Assembly: GCF_014651375.1 (NCBI RefSeq)
Contig: NZ_BMWT01000001.1
Location: 186,001 to 250,000, forward strand
Source: Tateyamaria omphalii
GTDB lineage: Bacteria > Pseudomonadota > Alphaproteobacteria > Rhodobacterales > Rhodobacteraceae
DNA length: 64,000 bases
Direction of reading: 5' to 3'
Part shown: in pieces, positions 9,301-18,263 of the stretch
Layout of the letters: each line of letters begins with the position of its first letter
Numbering within the stretch: the stretch's first letter is position 1
Program-made: the position numbers and the translations under genes
The notes under the pieces: generated by a model
Told to the model about the DNA's origin: nothing
What the model saw: only the letters and a program-made list of their open reading frames with translations
The model's database searches: none

Positions 9301-10056
9301 TCAACTGGCGTAGTTTGACCCTTCCTCGTCCAGAATGGCCTTCAACTCGGCCAGATGGCGCAAATCCTGCTCGGGATAATCCTCGATCTCTTGCGCTGTC
9401 TTTTCGGCAACCTCATCCGGGATCAGACGCAACGGCTTGCCGGTCTGCAACGCCAGCAGATAGGTCTGACAGGCCCGCTCGAAATAGAACATCCGGTTGA
9501 ACGTTTCAGCCACCGTATCGCCAATCACCATGATCCCGTGATTGCCCATGACTATCACCTTCTTCTTGGGATCATCGAACAGCTTGGCACAGCGTTCGCC
9601 TTCTTCCTCGAAGGCGAGGCCACCATAGTCGCCATCGACCACCACGCGATTGTAAAACATGCACCCATTCTGATCGACGGGCGGCAAAGTGCTGTCAGCG
9701 AGGGCCGCAAGGGCGGTCGCATAAGGTGAATGCACATGCATTGCGCAGCGTGCTTGGGCACAATGGCGATGCATCCCGCCATGCAGCCCCCATGCGGTTA
9801 GATCAGGCGCGTCCGGCCCTTCTATACTGCCCGGGTCATTGGCATCCACCACAATCAGGTCCGACGCCTTGATGCGTGAAAAGTGCATCTGGTTGGGGTT
9901 CATCAAGAACTTCGTCCCGTCATCATTGATGGCAAGCGAGAAATGATTTGCCACTGCTTCATGCATGTTCAGGCGCACGGTCCAGCGGAAGGCTGCGGCG
10001 AGATCAACGCGTTCCTGCCAATTGTCCATGTTTGGGCGAATCTGTGTGACGGTCAT
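9301..10056 (-). CDS. class II aldolase/adducin family protein
   Basis: 251 aa. It has the class II aldolase fold with metal-binding His in AMHVHSPYATAL and, later, GNHGIMVIGDTV. The family includes L-fuculose-phosphate aldolase-type enzymes and many uncharacterised proteins; the active-site pattern is kept, but the substrate is not evident. It lies downstream of and in line with a VOC-domain gene (79-bp gap) and ends 10 bp from the convergent Hint gene. Confidence 0.85.
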   Translation of the reverse strand: MTVTQIRPNMDNWQERVDLAAAFRWTVRLNMHEAVANHFSLAINDDGTKFLMNPNQMHFSRIKASDLIVVDANDPGSIEGPDAPDLTAWGLHGGMHRHCAQARCAMHVHSPYATALAALADSTLPPVDQNGCMFYNRVVVDGDYGGLAFEEEGERCAKLFDDPKKKVIVMGNHGIMVIGDTVAETFNRMFYFERACQTYLLALQTGKPLRLIPDEVAEKTAQEIEDYPEQDLRHLAELKAILDEEGSNYAS

Positions 10057-10135
10057 GATGCTCTCCCACTTACTGCGAACAAACCTGCACGGACGACACA
10101 GGTTGGATCAACACTAAACCCGTTTTGAAGGAAGC

Positions 10136-10555
10136 CTATTTGGGTCGAGATGGCACCCAAGCGTAACCGTTCTCACACAGAATGTATGCTTCGCGCAGGC
10201 CGTGGGGCTTGTCCGCAGCTTCTGCCAGTATCGTGGCACCTGCCGCTTTTGCCCGCATCACCGCCCCATCTGGGTCCGTGTTGTACAATTGCACTTCGAT
10301 CCCGGCGCCGCGTGGCGGATTTTCCGGGAGCAGCCCCAATAATGGGTGTGAATGATAGGTACCATCACTATGCAATTGGAACAATTGGTCCCCGTAAGTC
10401 ATGATGGCAAAATCATTGGTCGGCTGATGGGACTTCATCCCAAAAACAGCTTCGAGAAATGCGACTTGGGCCGCGACGTCTCGTACCAACAGGTTCAAAC
10501 CTATGCCTTTCAGGCTGCGACCAAAGCTGTCAGCGTCTATCGTATCATAGTCCAT
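10136..10555 (-). CDS. VOC (glyoxalase/bleomycin-resistance fold) protein
   Basis: 139 aa. The beta-alpha-beta pattern of a VOC module is visible (GIGLNLLVRDVAAQVAFLE, FGMKSHQPTNDFAIMTYGD, then GIEVQLYNTDPDGAVMRAK and GLREAYILCENGYAWVP). It may be a small dioxygenase, lyase or binding protein; the activity cannot be fixed from one module. It is divergent from the adenine deaminase gene and upstream of the class II aldolase on the same strand. Confidence 0.8.
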   Translation of the reverse strand: MDYDTIDADSFGRSLKGIGLNLLVRDVAAQVAFLEAVFGMKSHQPTNDFAIMTYGDQLFQLHSDGTYHSHPLLGLLPENPPRGAGIEVQLYNTDPDGAVMRAKAAGATILAEAADKPHGLREAYILCENGYAWVPSRPK

Positions 10556-10673
10556 AAGGTCAGCCTTGCTGATATACTTTCGTCGGTCAAGTCCCGCTTA
10601 CTACAGTCCACCCGCTGCACGGTATCTGCGCGATCCCTCTTGCACCTCCCGGAGAAACTTGATCATTTAGGAC

Positions 10674-12476
10674 ATGGAATATGACCTTTTCCCTTCTTGG
10701 CCCGATGTCGCTCCTGATCTTGTAAATGTTGCTGCCGGTCGTGCACCAGCTGACACTGTGTTGCGTGGTGGTATTTGGGTGAATGTCCACACGCGCGAAG
10801 CGCTGCCGGGTCATGACATTGCCATCAAACACGGTCGCATCGCCTGTGTCGTTCCAGATGCGACCGCGCAGATTGGACCCGAGACCGAGATCATAGAGGC
10901 CAACGGCCGCTATATGGTTCCGGGCCTTTGCGACGGGCATATGCATATCGAATCCGGAATGCTGACACCTGCAGAATTTGCCGCTGCCGTCATTCCGCAT
11001 GGCACAACCACGATGTTCACCGACCCGCATGAGATCGCAAATGTGTTGGGCCTCGAAGGGGTCCGCCTGATGCACGACGAGGCGCTGATGCAACCCGTGA
11101 ACATCTGGACGCAGATGCCGTCCTGCGCGCCATCGGCTCCTGGGATGGAAACAACAGGCTATGAGATCAGCGCAGAGGATGTGGCCGAAGCAATGTCTTG
11201 GCCAGGCATTGTCGGCTTGGGCGAGATGATGAACTTTCCCGGCATGGCCAATGCCGACGCCCAAATGTTGGCCGAAGTCGCGGCAACCCAACGGGCAGGC
11301 AAAACCGTAGGCGGACACTATGCATCCCCTGACTTGGGTCCCGATTTTACCGCTTATGTTGCCGGCGGCCCTGCAGATGACCACGAAGGCACTTGCGAGG
11401 CGGATGCAATAGCCCGGATGCGCCAAGGTATGCGATCAATGATCAGGCTTGGCAGTGCTTGGTATGACGTGGAAACGCAGATTACGGCAATCACAGAAAA
11501 AGGGCTCGACCCGCGCAATATGATCCTGTGCACAGATGACAGTCACTCAGGCACGTTGGTCAACGATGGTCATATGAACCGAGTGGTGCGGCACGCCATC
11601 AATTGTGGCTGCGACCCGCTCGTAGCGCTTCAAATGGCGACGATCAACACCGCCACCCATTTCGGGTTGGAGCGCGAGATCGGATCGCTTACCCCGGGCC
11701 GCCGGGCCGATGTGATCCTGACCTCCGATCTCAAAACGCTACCCGTAGAACAGGTCATCGCACGTGGAAAAACGGTCGCCGTCAATGGCAAGTTGACCGC
11801 CGCATGCCCGCATCTCAACTGGCCCGCCAAGGCACGTCAGACCGTGAACATGGGCGCAGTCAAAACCGCCGCTGACTTCGAGATTGCAGCACCCGAAGGC
11901 CGCAACTCCGTCACCGCCAACGTCATCGGGGTGGTCGAAAATCAAGCCCCGACCAAGGCCCTGAAACGCGATATGCCTGTCAGCGATGGCAAGGTCGAAA
12001 GCCACGGTGACACCTGCCAGATCGCACTGGTCGAACGACACCATGCCACCGGCAGCGTAACCAACGCGCTCGTGTCCGGGTTCAACTACCAGGGCAAAAT
12101 GGCCATGGCCTCGACCGTGGCACATGACAGCCACCATATGATCGTCGTCGGCACTGACCGTGATCAGATGGCCCTTGCCGCCAACCGGCTGGCCGAGGTG
12201 GGTGGTGGCATCACGATCTTCCGCGATGGCGAGGAACTGGCGCTGGTCGAACTGCCCATTGCGGGCCTCATGTCCGACAACCCCGCCCGTGACGTCGCCG
12301 CCAAAGCCGACAAGATGGTGCAAGCCATGGTCGATTGCGGCTGCACCCTGAACAACGCCTACATGCAGCACTCGCTGCTGGCACTTGTTGTTATTCCTGA
12401 ACTGCGCATCTCTGATTTGGGACTGGTCGATGTCCGCACGTTTGATTTCATTCCAGTCCTCGAGCCAACAACATGA
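10674..12476 (+). CDS. ade: adenine deaminase
   Basis: 600 aa amidohydrolase converting adenine to hypoxanthine and ammonia. It has an N-terminal composite domain (VLRGGIWVNVHT), then the metal-binding GLCDGHMHIESGM and PHGTTTMFTDPHEIANV, the Asp of ILCTDDSHSGT, and the C-terminal adenine deaminase domain (KMAMASTVAHDSHHMIVVG). The length is normal for the Ade family. The gene for AMP nucleosidase starts within its stop codon (ATGA). Together they would turn AMP into adenine plus ribose-5-phosphate and then hypoxanthine. Confidence 0.93.
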   Translation: MEYDLFPSWPDVAPDLVNVAAGRAPADTVLRGGIWVNVHTREALPGHDIAIKHGRIACVVPDATAQIGPETEIIEANGRYMVPGLCDGHMHIESGMLTPAEFAAAVIPHGTTTMFTDPHEIANVLGLEGVRLMHDEALMQPVNIWTQMPSCAPSAPGMETTGYEISAEDVAEAMSWPGIVGLGEMMNFPGMANADAQMLAEVAATQRAGKTVGGHYASPDLGPDFTAYVAGGPADDHEGTCEADAIARMRQGMRSMIRLGSAWYDVETQITAITEKGLDPRNMILCTDDSHSGTLVNDGHMNRVVRHAINCGCDPLVALQMATINTATHFGLEREIGSLTPGRRADVILTSDLKTLPVEQVIARGKTVAVNGKLTAACPHLNWPAKARQTVNMGAVKTAADFEIAAPEGRNSVTANVIGVVENQAPTKALKRDMPVSDGKVESHGDTCQIALVERHHATGSVTNALVSGFNYQGKMAMASTVAHDSHHMIVVGTDRDQMALAANRLAEVGGGITIFRDGEELALVELPIAGLMSDNPARDVAAKADKMVQAMVDCGCTLNNAYMQHSLLALVVIPELRISDLGLVDVRTFDFIPVLEPTT

Positions 12477-13933
12477 GAACATTAGAACAAGCCGGTCACG
12501 GCCACACCGAATTTCACGCCCCTCAAGCCGCCGTCGCTCACCTGCGCGAGCTTTATGAAGACGCGGTCCAATTCCTGAGCCAGCAATTCCAGCACGCAAT
12601 GGAACATGGCGCACCCGAGGGGCGCGTGCGCGCGTACTACCCTGAAATCCGCTTTACCACGTCAAGTTATGCACAGGTAGATACGCGTCTGAGCTTTGGG
12701 CATGTGTCGGACCCGGGCACATACGCAACCACCGTCACGCGGCCTGACCTGTTCGAAAACTACCTGACGCAACAGATCGGGCTGCTGATTACAAACCACG
12801 GGCAACCCGTCGAAATCGGATATTCGAACACACCCATGCCCGTTCACTTCGCGGTGGCAAACAACCCCAACATCACGGTGCCTCAACAGGGTGCCGCCGC
12901 CTTTCCGCTGCGCGACGTCTTTGATGTCCCGGACCTGAGCAACACAAACGATGACATTGTAAATGGAACGTATGAAGCGACTGATGGCATTGGCCCACTC
13001 GCACCATTCACTGCCCAACGCATCGATTACTCGCTGGCACGGCTTGCGCATTACACTGCGACCGATGCAGACCATTTCCAGAATCATGTTCTGTTTACGA
13101 ACTACCAGTTCTACGTGTCCGAGTTCGAGGCCTACGCCCGCACACAACTGGACGACCCCGACAGCGGATACATAGCATTCGTATCGACAGGAAATGCCGA
13201 AATCACGGCGGGCGACCAAGAGCTTCCGGCCAGCCCCAAGATGCCGCAAATGCCGACCTACCACCTCAAGCGCGCAGATGGGTCCGGGATCACGCTGGTG
13301 AATATCGGCGTAGGACCCTCGAATGCCAAAACAGCAACGGACCACATTGCCGTTCTGCGCCCCCACGCTTGGCTCATGGTCGGCCATTGCGCGGGTTTGC
13401 GTAACTCGCAAGCTCTCGGCGACTTCGTTCTGGCCCACGCCTACCTGCGGGAAGACAATGTGCTCGACACCGACTTGCCGCCATGGGTTCCGATCCCGGC
13501 GCTGGCAGAAATCCAGATCGCTTTGGAAGAAGCTGTGGCCGAGACCACACAGTTAAAAGGCTACGAACTGAAACGCATCATGCGGACTGGCACGGTCGCC
13601 AGCTACGATGATCGCAATTGGGAACTGCGTGACCAGCACGGGCCGGTGCAACGCCTGTCCCAATCGCGCGCCATCGCGCTGGATATGGAGAGCGCCACCA
13701 TCGCGGCCAACGGATACCGATTCCGCGTGCCTTATGGCACTTTACTCTGCGTTTCGGACAAGCCACTGCACGGAGAACTGAAGCTTCCAGGCATGGCTTC
13801 CAACTTTTACAAGGAACAGGTTGCGCGTCATTTGATGATTGGAATCCGCGCAATGGAGCACCTAAGGACCATGCCGCTGGAGCGTATCCACAGCCGGAAA
13901 TTGCGGTCTTTCGAGGAAACAGCCTTCCTGTGA
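12473..13933 (+). CDS. amn: AMP nucleosidase
   Basis: 486 aa enzyme that splits AMP into adenine and ribose 5-phosphate. It has the N-terminal Amn domain (VRAYYPEIRFTTSSYAQVDT) and a C-terminal nucleoside-phosphorylase fold (GSGITLVNIGVGPSNAKTA, LMVGHCAGLR, and the ALDMESATIAANGYRFRVPY nucleobase/active-site block). The length matches the proteobacterial family. It is translationally coupled to ade by a 4-bp overlap, so the product adenine is the substrate of the upstream gene's enzyme. Confidence 0.93.
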   Translation: MRTLEQAGHGHTEFHAPQAAVAHLRELYEDAVQFLSQQFQHAMEHGAPEGRVRAYYPEIRFTTSSYAQVDTRLSFGHVSDPGTYATTVTRPDLFENYLTQQIGLLITNHGQPVEIGYSNTPMPVHFAVANNPNITVPQQGAAAFPLRDVFDVPDLSNTNDDIVNGTYEATDGIGPLAPFTAQRIDYSLARLAHYTATDADHFQNHVLFTNYQFYVSEFEAYARTQLDDPDSGYIAFVSTGNAEITAGDQELPASPKMPQMPTYHLKRADGSGITLVNIGVGPSNAKTATDHIAVLRPHAWLMVGHCAGLRNSQALGDFVLAHAYLREDNVLDTDLPPWVPIPALAEIQIALEEAVAETTQLKGYELKRIMRTGTVASYDDRNWELRDQHGPVQRLSQSRAIALDMESATIAANGYRFRVPYGTLLCVSDKPLHGELKLPGMASNFYKEQVARHLMIGIRAMEHLRTMPLERIHSRKLRSFEETAFL

Positions 13934-13987
13934 CGGCGAAAAACAGCGGAAAACCCCTTATTTTGGCTTGCCATAAGCCACTATTCG

Positions 13988-14016
13988 TTGTGTGTTCGCA
14001 CAACATTCCGTTATAT
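13988..14016 (+). promoter_or_regulatory. sigma70-like promoter of the HU gene
   Basis: TTGTGT (13988-13993), a 17-bp spacer and TTATAT (14011-14016) lie about 50 bp before the HU start. The -35 region is also a small dyad (TTGTG/CACAA). This is pattern evidence only. Confidence 0.5.
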
Positions 14017-14063
14017 TGCGGATCAGAGGCCCAAGTTGTCGGGCAGACGAAGGAGACCATGAA

Positions 14064-14351
14064 ATGGCAAAACCAATGACAAAAACCCAACTCGTCGCCG
14101 CGCTGGCCGAAGAAATGGGGACAGACAAGAAATCCGCAGGCGGCGCACTTGACGCGATCTGCGGCCTGATCACCAAGGAAGTGTCGGGCGGTGGCGCAGT
14201 CACTTTGCCGGGCGTTGGCAAGATCTACTGCCGTGAGCGTCCCGAGCGTATGGTGCGCAACCCTGCCACGGGTGAGCAGTTCAAGAAAGAAGCGGACAAG
14301 GTCGTAAAAATGACCATCGCCAAAGCGCTCAAAGACAGCGTGAACGGCTAA
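14064..14351 (+). CDS. HU/IHF-family DNA-binding protein
   Basis: 95 aa, the usual size for HU. It has the N-terminal helical dimer part (KTQLVAALAEEMGTDKKSAG), the GVGKIYCRERPERMVRNPAT beta arm with the Pro-containing tip (RNPATGEQ), and a Lys-rich C-terminus. The start at 14064 is set by AGGAG at 14051-14055; the ATG at 14059 is out of frame. The gene is monocistronic between its own promoter and terminator. The beta-arm Cys (KIYCRE) is unusual for HU and may mark a roseobacter-type variant. Confidence 0.9.
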   Translation: MAKPMTKTQLVAALAEEMGTDKKSAGGALDAICGLITKEVSGGGAVTLPGVGKIYCRERPERMVRNPATGEQFKKEADKVVKMTIAKALKDSVNG

Positions 14352-14373
14352 TACCGCGTCTCTCGACGTATTC

Positions 14374-14400
14374 AGGGTCGCCCACGGGCGGCCCTTTTTT
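14374..14400 (+). terminator. intrinsic terminator after HU
   Basis: A 9-bp stem (AGGGTCGCC/GGCGGCCCT, one G-U pair) with a CACG loop is followed by T6. It overlaps the stop end of the convergent DUF3179 gene. Confidence 0.85.
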
Positions 14401-15766
14401 ATGGGTTGTACACTGTGGCCGCATCACCAAGGTAGTTGTCCCAGGCAAACCAATAGCTGATGTGGCCTGCGACGCGTTCCAGCCTCTCGCCATCGGGTCC
14501 AAACAGCGCATCCTCGGTGACACGCCACGCAGCGCCGGATTGATCCGAAATCTTGCCACCCGTTTGGGTGAACGTCCTGTCCCCACGTTCGTAGGCCCGG
14601 ACACTGCGTTTCCCGACATCTCCGATCAGCAGCAGGGGTGTATCCGCAATCCCGTCGTTGATGATAGGCTGACCCTCAAACGCATTCAGCGGCCAGCCAC
14701 GCGCGGCCCCGAACTGACGCACAGCAAAGATGTAGTCCTTCTGCGCATATTGTCGTTGGTCCACCTGTGCTGGGAACATCAGATCAGGCGAAGCGAAATA
14801 GTCGTTGTAGACGACGCCCGACCCATAGTCGCGACGATGCCCCGTGTTGACGCTCAGCACTTTTGTCGTGGGATTTGACGTCTTCCAGCTGTCCCACGTG
14901 GTGATGACCACCGGGCGCTGCTGCAACTCGATCCCGCTGTCCACCAGGGGCCCAACCACCGGCTTGCCCGTCCATTGGTTCCACAGCGAATGCGTCTCAC
15001 GGTCGAACATCAGCTTGTTCGAGCGATAGAGGAACCCGGACGACCCAAACACCAGCGGCTTTGACCGCCCCGGGGCATCTGTCTCAAACAGGATGCCTGA
15101 GCCGCACAACGTGCAATAGGCCAGTGCCACCGGAACACCGCCAATCACCTCGTTGAACATCTCGTGCCAACCCATGATCCGCAGGGGATAGGCCCGCACA
15201 TCGCCGTTGATAGACACGCCAAAAACCAGATCGTCTCCACGAAGATATTCGGCGTCGCCGGCGTCGATCAGATCGGGATTGTCCAGTGACGGTATGCCAT
15301 CCTTCACCACCCCGCCCCAAGCAATCTCCTCCAGCCGAATACGCATCTGGTCTGGCTGGATATGCTCAGGCCGCAGGAACAGGTCGAAATTGTCGTCGAT
15401 CCGCAGCATCACCTCGCGCTTGTATGTGGGGAAATCGGGGTGAGGTTTGATCTGAGGGTTTTGTTCCTGCCACAGCATCCACTGGAACCAGTCGGTAAAG
15501 AAGTCTTCGCCGGTGACGGCCGTCAGCACATCAGCGATCTGCGGACCTCGTGATCGGGAAAAACGCAGGGACGTGATCAATGGGGCTGCCATGTCAGGCG
15601 ATCCGCGTTCTTTTATCCACGCCAGCGCTTCTTCGAATTCGGTGGTCGGCGCCGACAAAGGTGCGCGCATGGCATCCAAGGCGCTTATACCTTGAGACAA
15701 GGCAGCGTTGGGCAGCAAGGCGCCGGACAGGGTCAGGCCGCCAAAGGCACGGCGGGTCAGGGTCAT
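14399..15766 (-). CDS. DUF3179 protein with Tat-type signal
   Basis: 455 aa. The N-terminus MTLTRRAFGGLTLSGALL has the twin-Arg pattern and an Ala-rich cleavage region, so export by Tat is likely. The body has DUF3179 blocks: GVSINGDVRAYPLRIMGWHE, VALAYCTLCGSGI, FGSSGFLYRSNKLMFDRET and WNQWTGKPVVGPL. The CTLCGSG segment suggests a metal or thiol site. The family function is not established. The start at 15766 has GGAGG upstream; the open frame running farther upstream enters the divergent gene. It is divergent from the EamA gene. Confidence 0.85.
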   Translation of the reverse strand: MTLTRRAFGGLTLSGALLPNAALSQGISALDAMRAPLSAPTTEFEEALAWIKERGSPDMAAPLITSLRFSRSRGPQIADVLTAVTGEDFFTDWFQWMLWQEQNPQIKPHPDFPTYKREVMLRIDDNFDLFLRPEHIQPDQMRIRLEEIAWGGVVKDGIPSLDNPDLIDAGDAEYLRGDDLVFGVSINGDVRAYPLRIMGWHEMFNEVIGGVPVALAYCTLCGSGILFETDAPGRSKPLVFGSSGFLYRSNKLMFDRETHSLWNQWTGKPVVGPLVDSGIELQQRPVVITTWDSWKTSNPTTKVLSVNTGHRRDYGSGVVYNDYFASPDLMFPAQVDQRQYAQKDYIFAVRQFGAARGWPLNAFEGQPIINDGIADTPLLLIGDVGKRSVRAYERGDRTFTQTGGKISDQSGAAWRVTEDALFGPDGERLERVAGHISYWFAWDNYLGDAATVYNP

Positions 15767-15896
15767 GTCGGTCCTCCATTGCTTCGAGCCCTTTGTGCAC
15801 CGAAACGCGATCACATACATTGCAAAGGGCCGTGAACAGCGCCTTGCATCCCCGCCCGAATTCCCCGAACGTCCGCGCGGAACAAAAGGGACGGTC

Positions 15897-16766
15897 ATGG
15901 ACATCCGCGCACTTCTGATGGGCCTGACCTTTGCCCTGATCTGGTCCTCTGCCTTCACTTCGGCGCGGATCATCGTCACCCACGCACCACCGCTTGCTGC
16001 ATCGTCGCTGCGCTTCTTTATCGCTGGCTGTATCGGTGTAGCCATAGCCCGAATGATGGGCCAAACATGGAACCTGACGCGCGACCAATGGCGGGCCACC
16101 CTGATCTTTGGCCTGTGTCAGAACGCAATCTATTTGGGCCTCAACTTCTATGCCATGCAAACGGTCGAGGCGTCGCTGGCCTCCATCATCGCATCGACCA
16201 TGCCGCTGATGGTGGCCTTTGCGGGTTGGGTCGTGTTCCGTGACAAGCTGCCGCCGCTCGGGATCATTGGGCTGATCCTGGGGATCACGGGCGTCATCCT
16301 GATCATGTCGGCACGGCTGGATGCGGGTGTTGACCTTTATGGCGTGGCACTGTGCGTCATCGGCGCAGTCGCCCTGACCATTGCAACACTGTCCATGCGC
16401 ACCATGTCATCGGGGGGAAACCTTATGATGGTGGTGGGTCTACAGATGTTCGTGGGCGCGGTGGTTCTGGGCATCGCGTCGGCCATGATCGAAACGATCG
16501 AGGTGACACCGACACCAGCACTCTATGCCGCCTTCATCTATACCGTCTTCGTCCCGGGTCTTGCTGCCACGTGGATCTGGTTCGCACTTGTCGCCCGCAT
16601 CGGAGCGACCAAGGCGGCAACTTTCCACTTCCTTAACCCGTTCTTCGGCGTGGCCATCGCTGCGGCACTTCTGGGCGAACGTCTGGGCCCCCAAGACATC
16701 CTGGGTGTCGCCATCATCACGGCCGGTATTCTTGCGGTGCAATTGTCACGGCAGACCAAAACCTGA
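15897..16766 (+). CDS. EamA/DMT-family transporter
   Basis: 289 aa with about ten predicted hydrophobic helices in two repeated EamA halves (first half FALIWSSAFTSARIIV to GLILGITGVILIMSA; second half GVALCVIGAVALTIATLSM to ILGVAIITAGILAV). This is an inner-membrane drug/metabolite exporter of the 10-TM class with unknown substrate. The ATG at 15897 is preceded by AAAAGGGA. The upstream extension of the frame is non-hydrophobic and lies opposite the DUF3179 start. Confidence 0.88.
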   Translation: MDIRALLMGLTFALIWSSAFTSARIIVTHAPPLAASSLRFFIAGCIGVAIARMMGQTWNLTRDQWRATLIFGLCQNAIYLGLNFYAMQTVEASLASIIASTMPLMVAFAGWVVFRDKLPPLGIIGLILGITGVILIMSARLDAGVDLYGVALCVIGAVALTIATLSMRTMSSGGNLMMVVGLQMFVGAVVLGIASAMIETIEVTPTPALYAAFIYTVFVPGLAATWIWFALVARIGATKAATFHFLNPFFGVAIAAALLGERLGPQDILGVAIITAGILAVQLSRQTKT

Positions 16767-16836
16767 CCCCTGCCACTTGCACCCGCGTGCACCCGCAATA
16801 TTGTGTCCCGAGATTTCAGATTTCGGAGCCCATTTG

Positions 16837-17235
16837 ATGCGCCGCCGCACTTTTCTTCTATCCGCTGCCGCTTGTGCCGTGCCATCGCTCAGCGCGGCCT
16901 ATCCAGCGCAAATGTTCACGCCTGCGGTGTGGCGCGATCTGCGTCAGACCGACCAAACAGTGGTCATGAATTTTCGGGCACGCTGGTCGCTGACCTGCCA
17001 GATCAAATCCGACCTGATTGCCGAGGCTCTGGCCGAAAACCCGGCATATGCGAACCTCACATTCGTTGATGTGGATTGGGATACATTCGGCCCCTCGCAA
17101 ATGACCCAGCGGCTCAAGGTTGAACGCCGGTCGACATTGCTCGTGATGAAAAACGGCAATGAGGTGACACGCCTTGTGAACGAACCCTATGCCCGCAAGG
17201 TCCGCGCGCTTCTGGACGCTGCTCTTGCCGCCTGA
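16837..17235 (+). CDS. exported thioredoxin-like protein with a single active-site Cys
   Basis: 132 aa. MRRRTFLLSAAACAVPSLSAA is an export signal with an Arg-rich start (possibly Tat). The thioredoxin-like core follows: VVMNFRARWSLTCQIKSDLI, NLTFVDVDWDT, STLLVMKNGNEV. The usual WCxxC active site reads WSLTC, so the first, attacking Cys is Ser and only the second remains. It therefore may not be a dithiol oxidoreductase. The end of the gene overlaps the start of the next regulator. Confidence 0.75.
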   Translation: MRRRTFLLSAAACAVPSLSAAYPAQMFTPAVWRDLRQTDQTVVMNFRARWSLTCQIKSDLIAEALAENPAYANLTFVDVDWDTFGPSQMTQRLKVERRSTLLVMKNGNEVTRLVNEPYARKVRALLDAALAA

Positions 17236-18211
17236 GGCGACGACCCCAAGGCGCTACGCCTTTTTGCTTGTTCCCGGCTATTCCCAACTGGGCTTCGCCT
17301 GCGCGCTCGAAGCACTCAGCCTCGCCAACCTGCACCCGTCAGGCCAGACATTCTATACGTGGCGCGTGATCGGAGAAACGGGTGATCCCGTGCCCGCGTA
17401 TAATGGGATCACCACCGCCGTCGATACGGCGCTGCCGGAACTCTCCCGCGATGAAACACTTGTTGTCTGCGCAGGCAACCGTGCAGCCGAGGGCAGCACA
17501 CGGCCCATCCTCAACTGGCTGCGCCGCGAGACGCGCAAGGGTATGGATTTCGGCGCCCTTTCGTCCGGCACTTACACGCTGGCGCTTGCCGGATTGCTGT
17601 CGGGCAAGACGGTGACGACGCATTGGGAATACCGCGATGCGCTGATTGAATTGCTGCCCGACGTGATCATCGAAAACAGTCTCTATTCAAAGGACGGGCG
17701 CATCTTCACCACGGCGGGCGGGGCGGCGTCCATGGACATGATGCTGGACCGGATCAAATCGGAATACGGCGTTGATCTTGCGACATGGGTTGCGGACCAG
17801 ATGGTCTACACCGACCCACGTGCAGCCAGCCACGGCCAACGCCTGTCGCGCCGCGCGCGCCCTGACATGGCGCACGGCAAACTGGGCATGGCGCTACAAA
17901 TCATGGAGAATAATCTTGAGGACCCGCTGCGCCCGGACGAAATCGCCGATCTGATCGAACTCAGCACAAGGCAATTGGAAAGGGTCTTTGCCAAACATCT
18001 GGGCATGTCCCCCAAGCGCCACTACCTGCAACTGCGGCTGGAAAAGGCACGCGGGCTTTTGCGCCAGACCAATCTCAGCGTCACCGACATCTGCGTAGCC
18101 TGCGGGTTCCGATCCCTCTCGCATTTCTCCAAAAGCTACCGGGGCACCTTTGGCCTGAGCCCGGGTCAGGAAAAGCGCGGCACTGGATCGATGTGGCCCA
18201 CGCAACCATGA
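17189..18211 (+). CDS. GlxA-type transcriptional regulator (DJ-1/PfpI plus AraC HTH)
   Basis: 340 aa with the ATG at 17189; a TTG at 17225 is a possible shorter start, and the 47-bp overlap with the upstream gene makes the start uncertain. The N-terminal half is a glutamine-amidotransferase-like DJ-1/PfpI domain (YAFLLVPGYSQLGFACALEA, FGALSSGTYTLALAGLLSGK, TTHWEYRDAL). The C-terminal AraC double helix-turn-helix spans about 230-325 (LSTRQLERVFAKHLGMSPKR, VTDICVACGFRSLSHFSKSY). Such proteins often control catabolism of quaternary amines or amino acids in Rhodobacteraceae; the target here is unknown. Confidence 0.85.
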   Translation: MPARSARFWTLLLPPEATTPRRYAFLLVPGYSQLGFACALEALSLANLHPSGQTFYTWRVIGETGDPVPAYNGITTAVDTALPELSRDETLVVCAGNRAAEGSTRPILNWLRRETRKGMDFGALSSGTYTLALAGLLSGKTVTTHWEYRDALIELLPDVIIENSLYSKDGRIFTTAGGAASMDMMLDRIKSEYGVDLATWVADQMVYTDPRAASHGQRLSRRARPDMAHGKLGMALQIMENNLEDPLRPDEIADLIELSTRQLERVFAKHLGMSPKRHYLQLRLEKARGLLRQTNLSVTDICVACGFRSLSHFSKSYRGTFGLSPGQEKRGTGSMWPTQP

Positions 18212-18263
18212 TTGCGGCCTCGCACGGCGCCATGTATCCCAACCCAAAAGGAATGAGGGGCAG

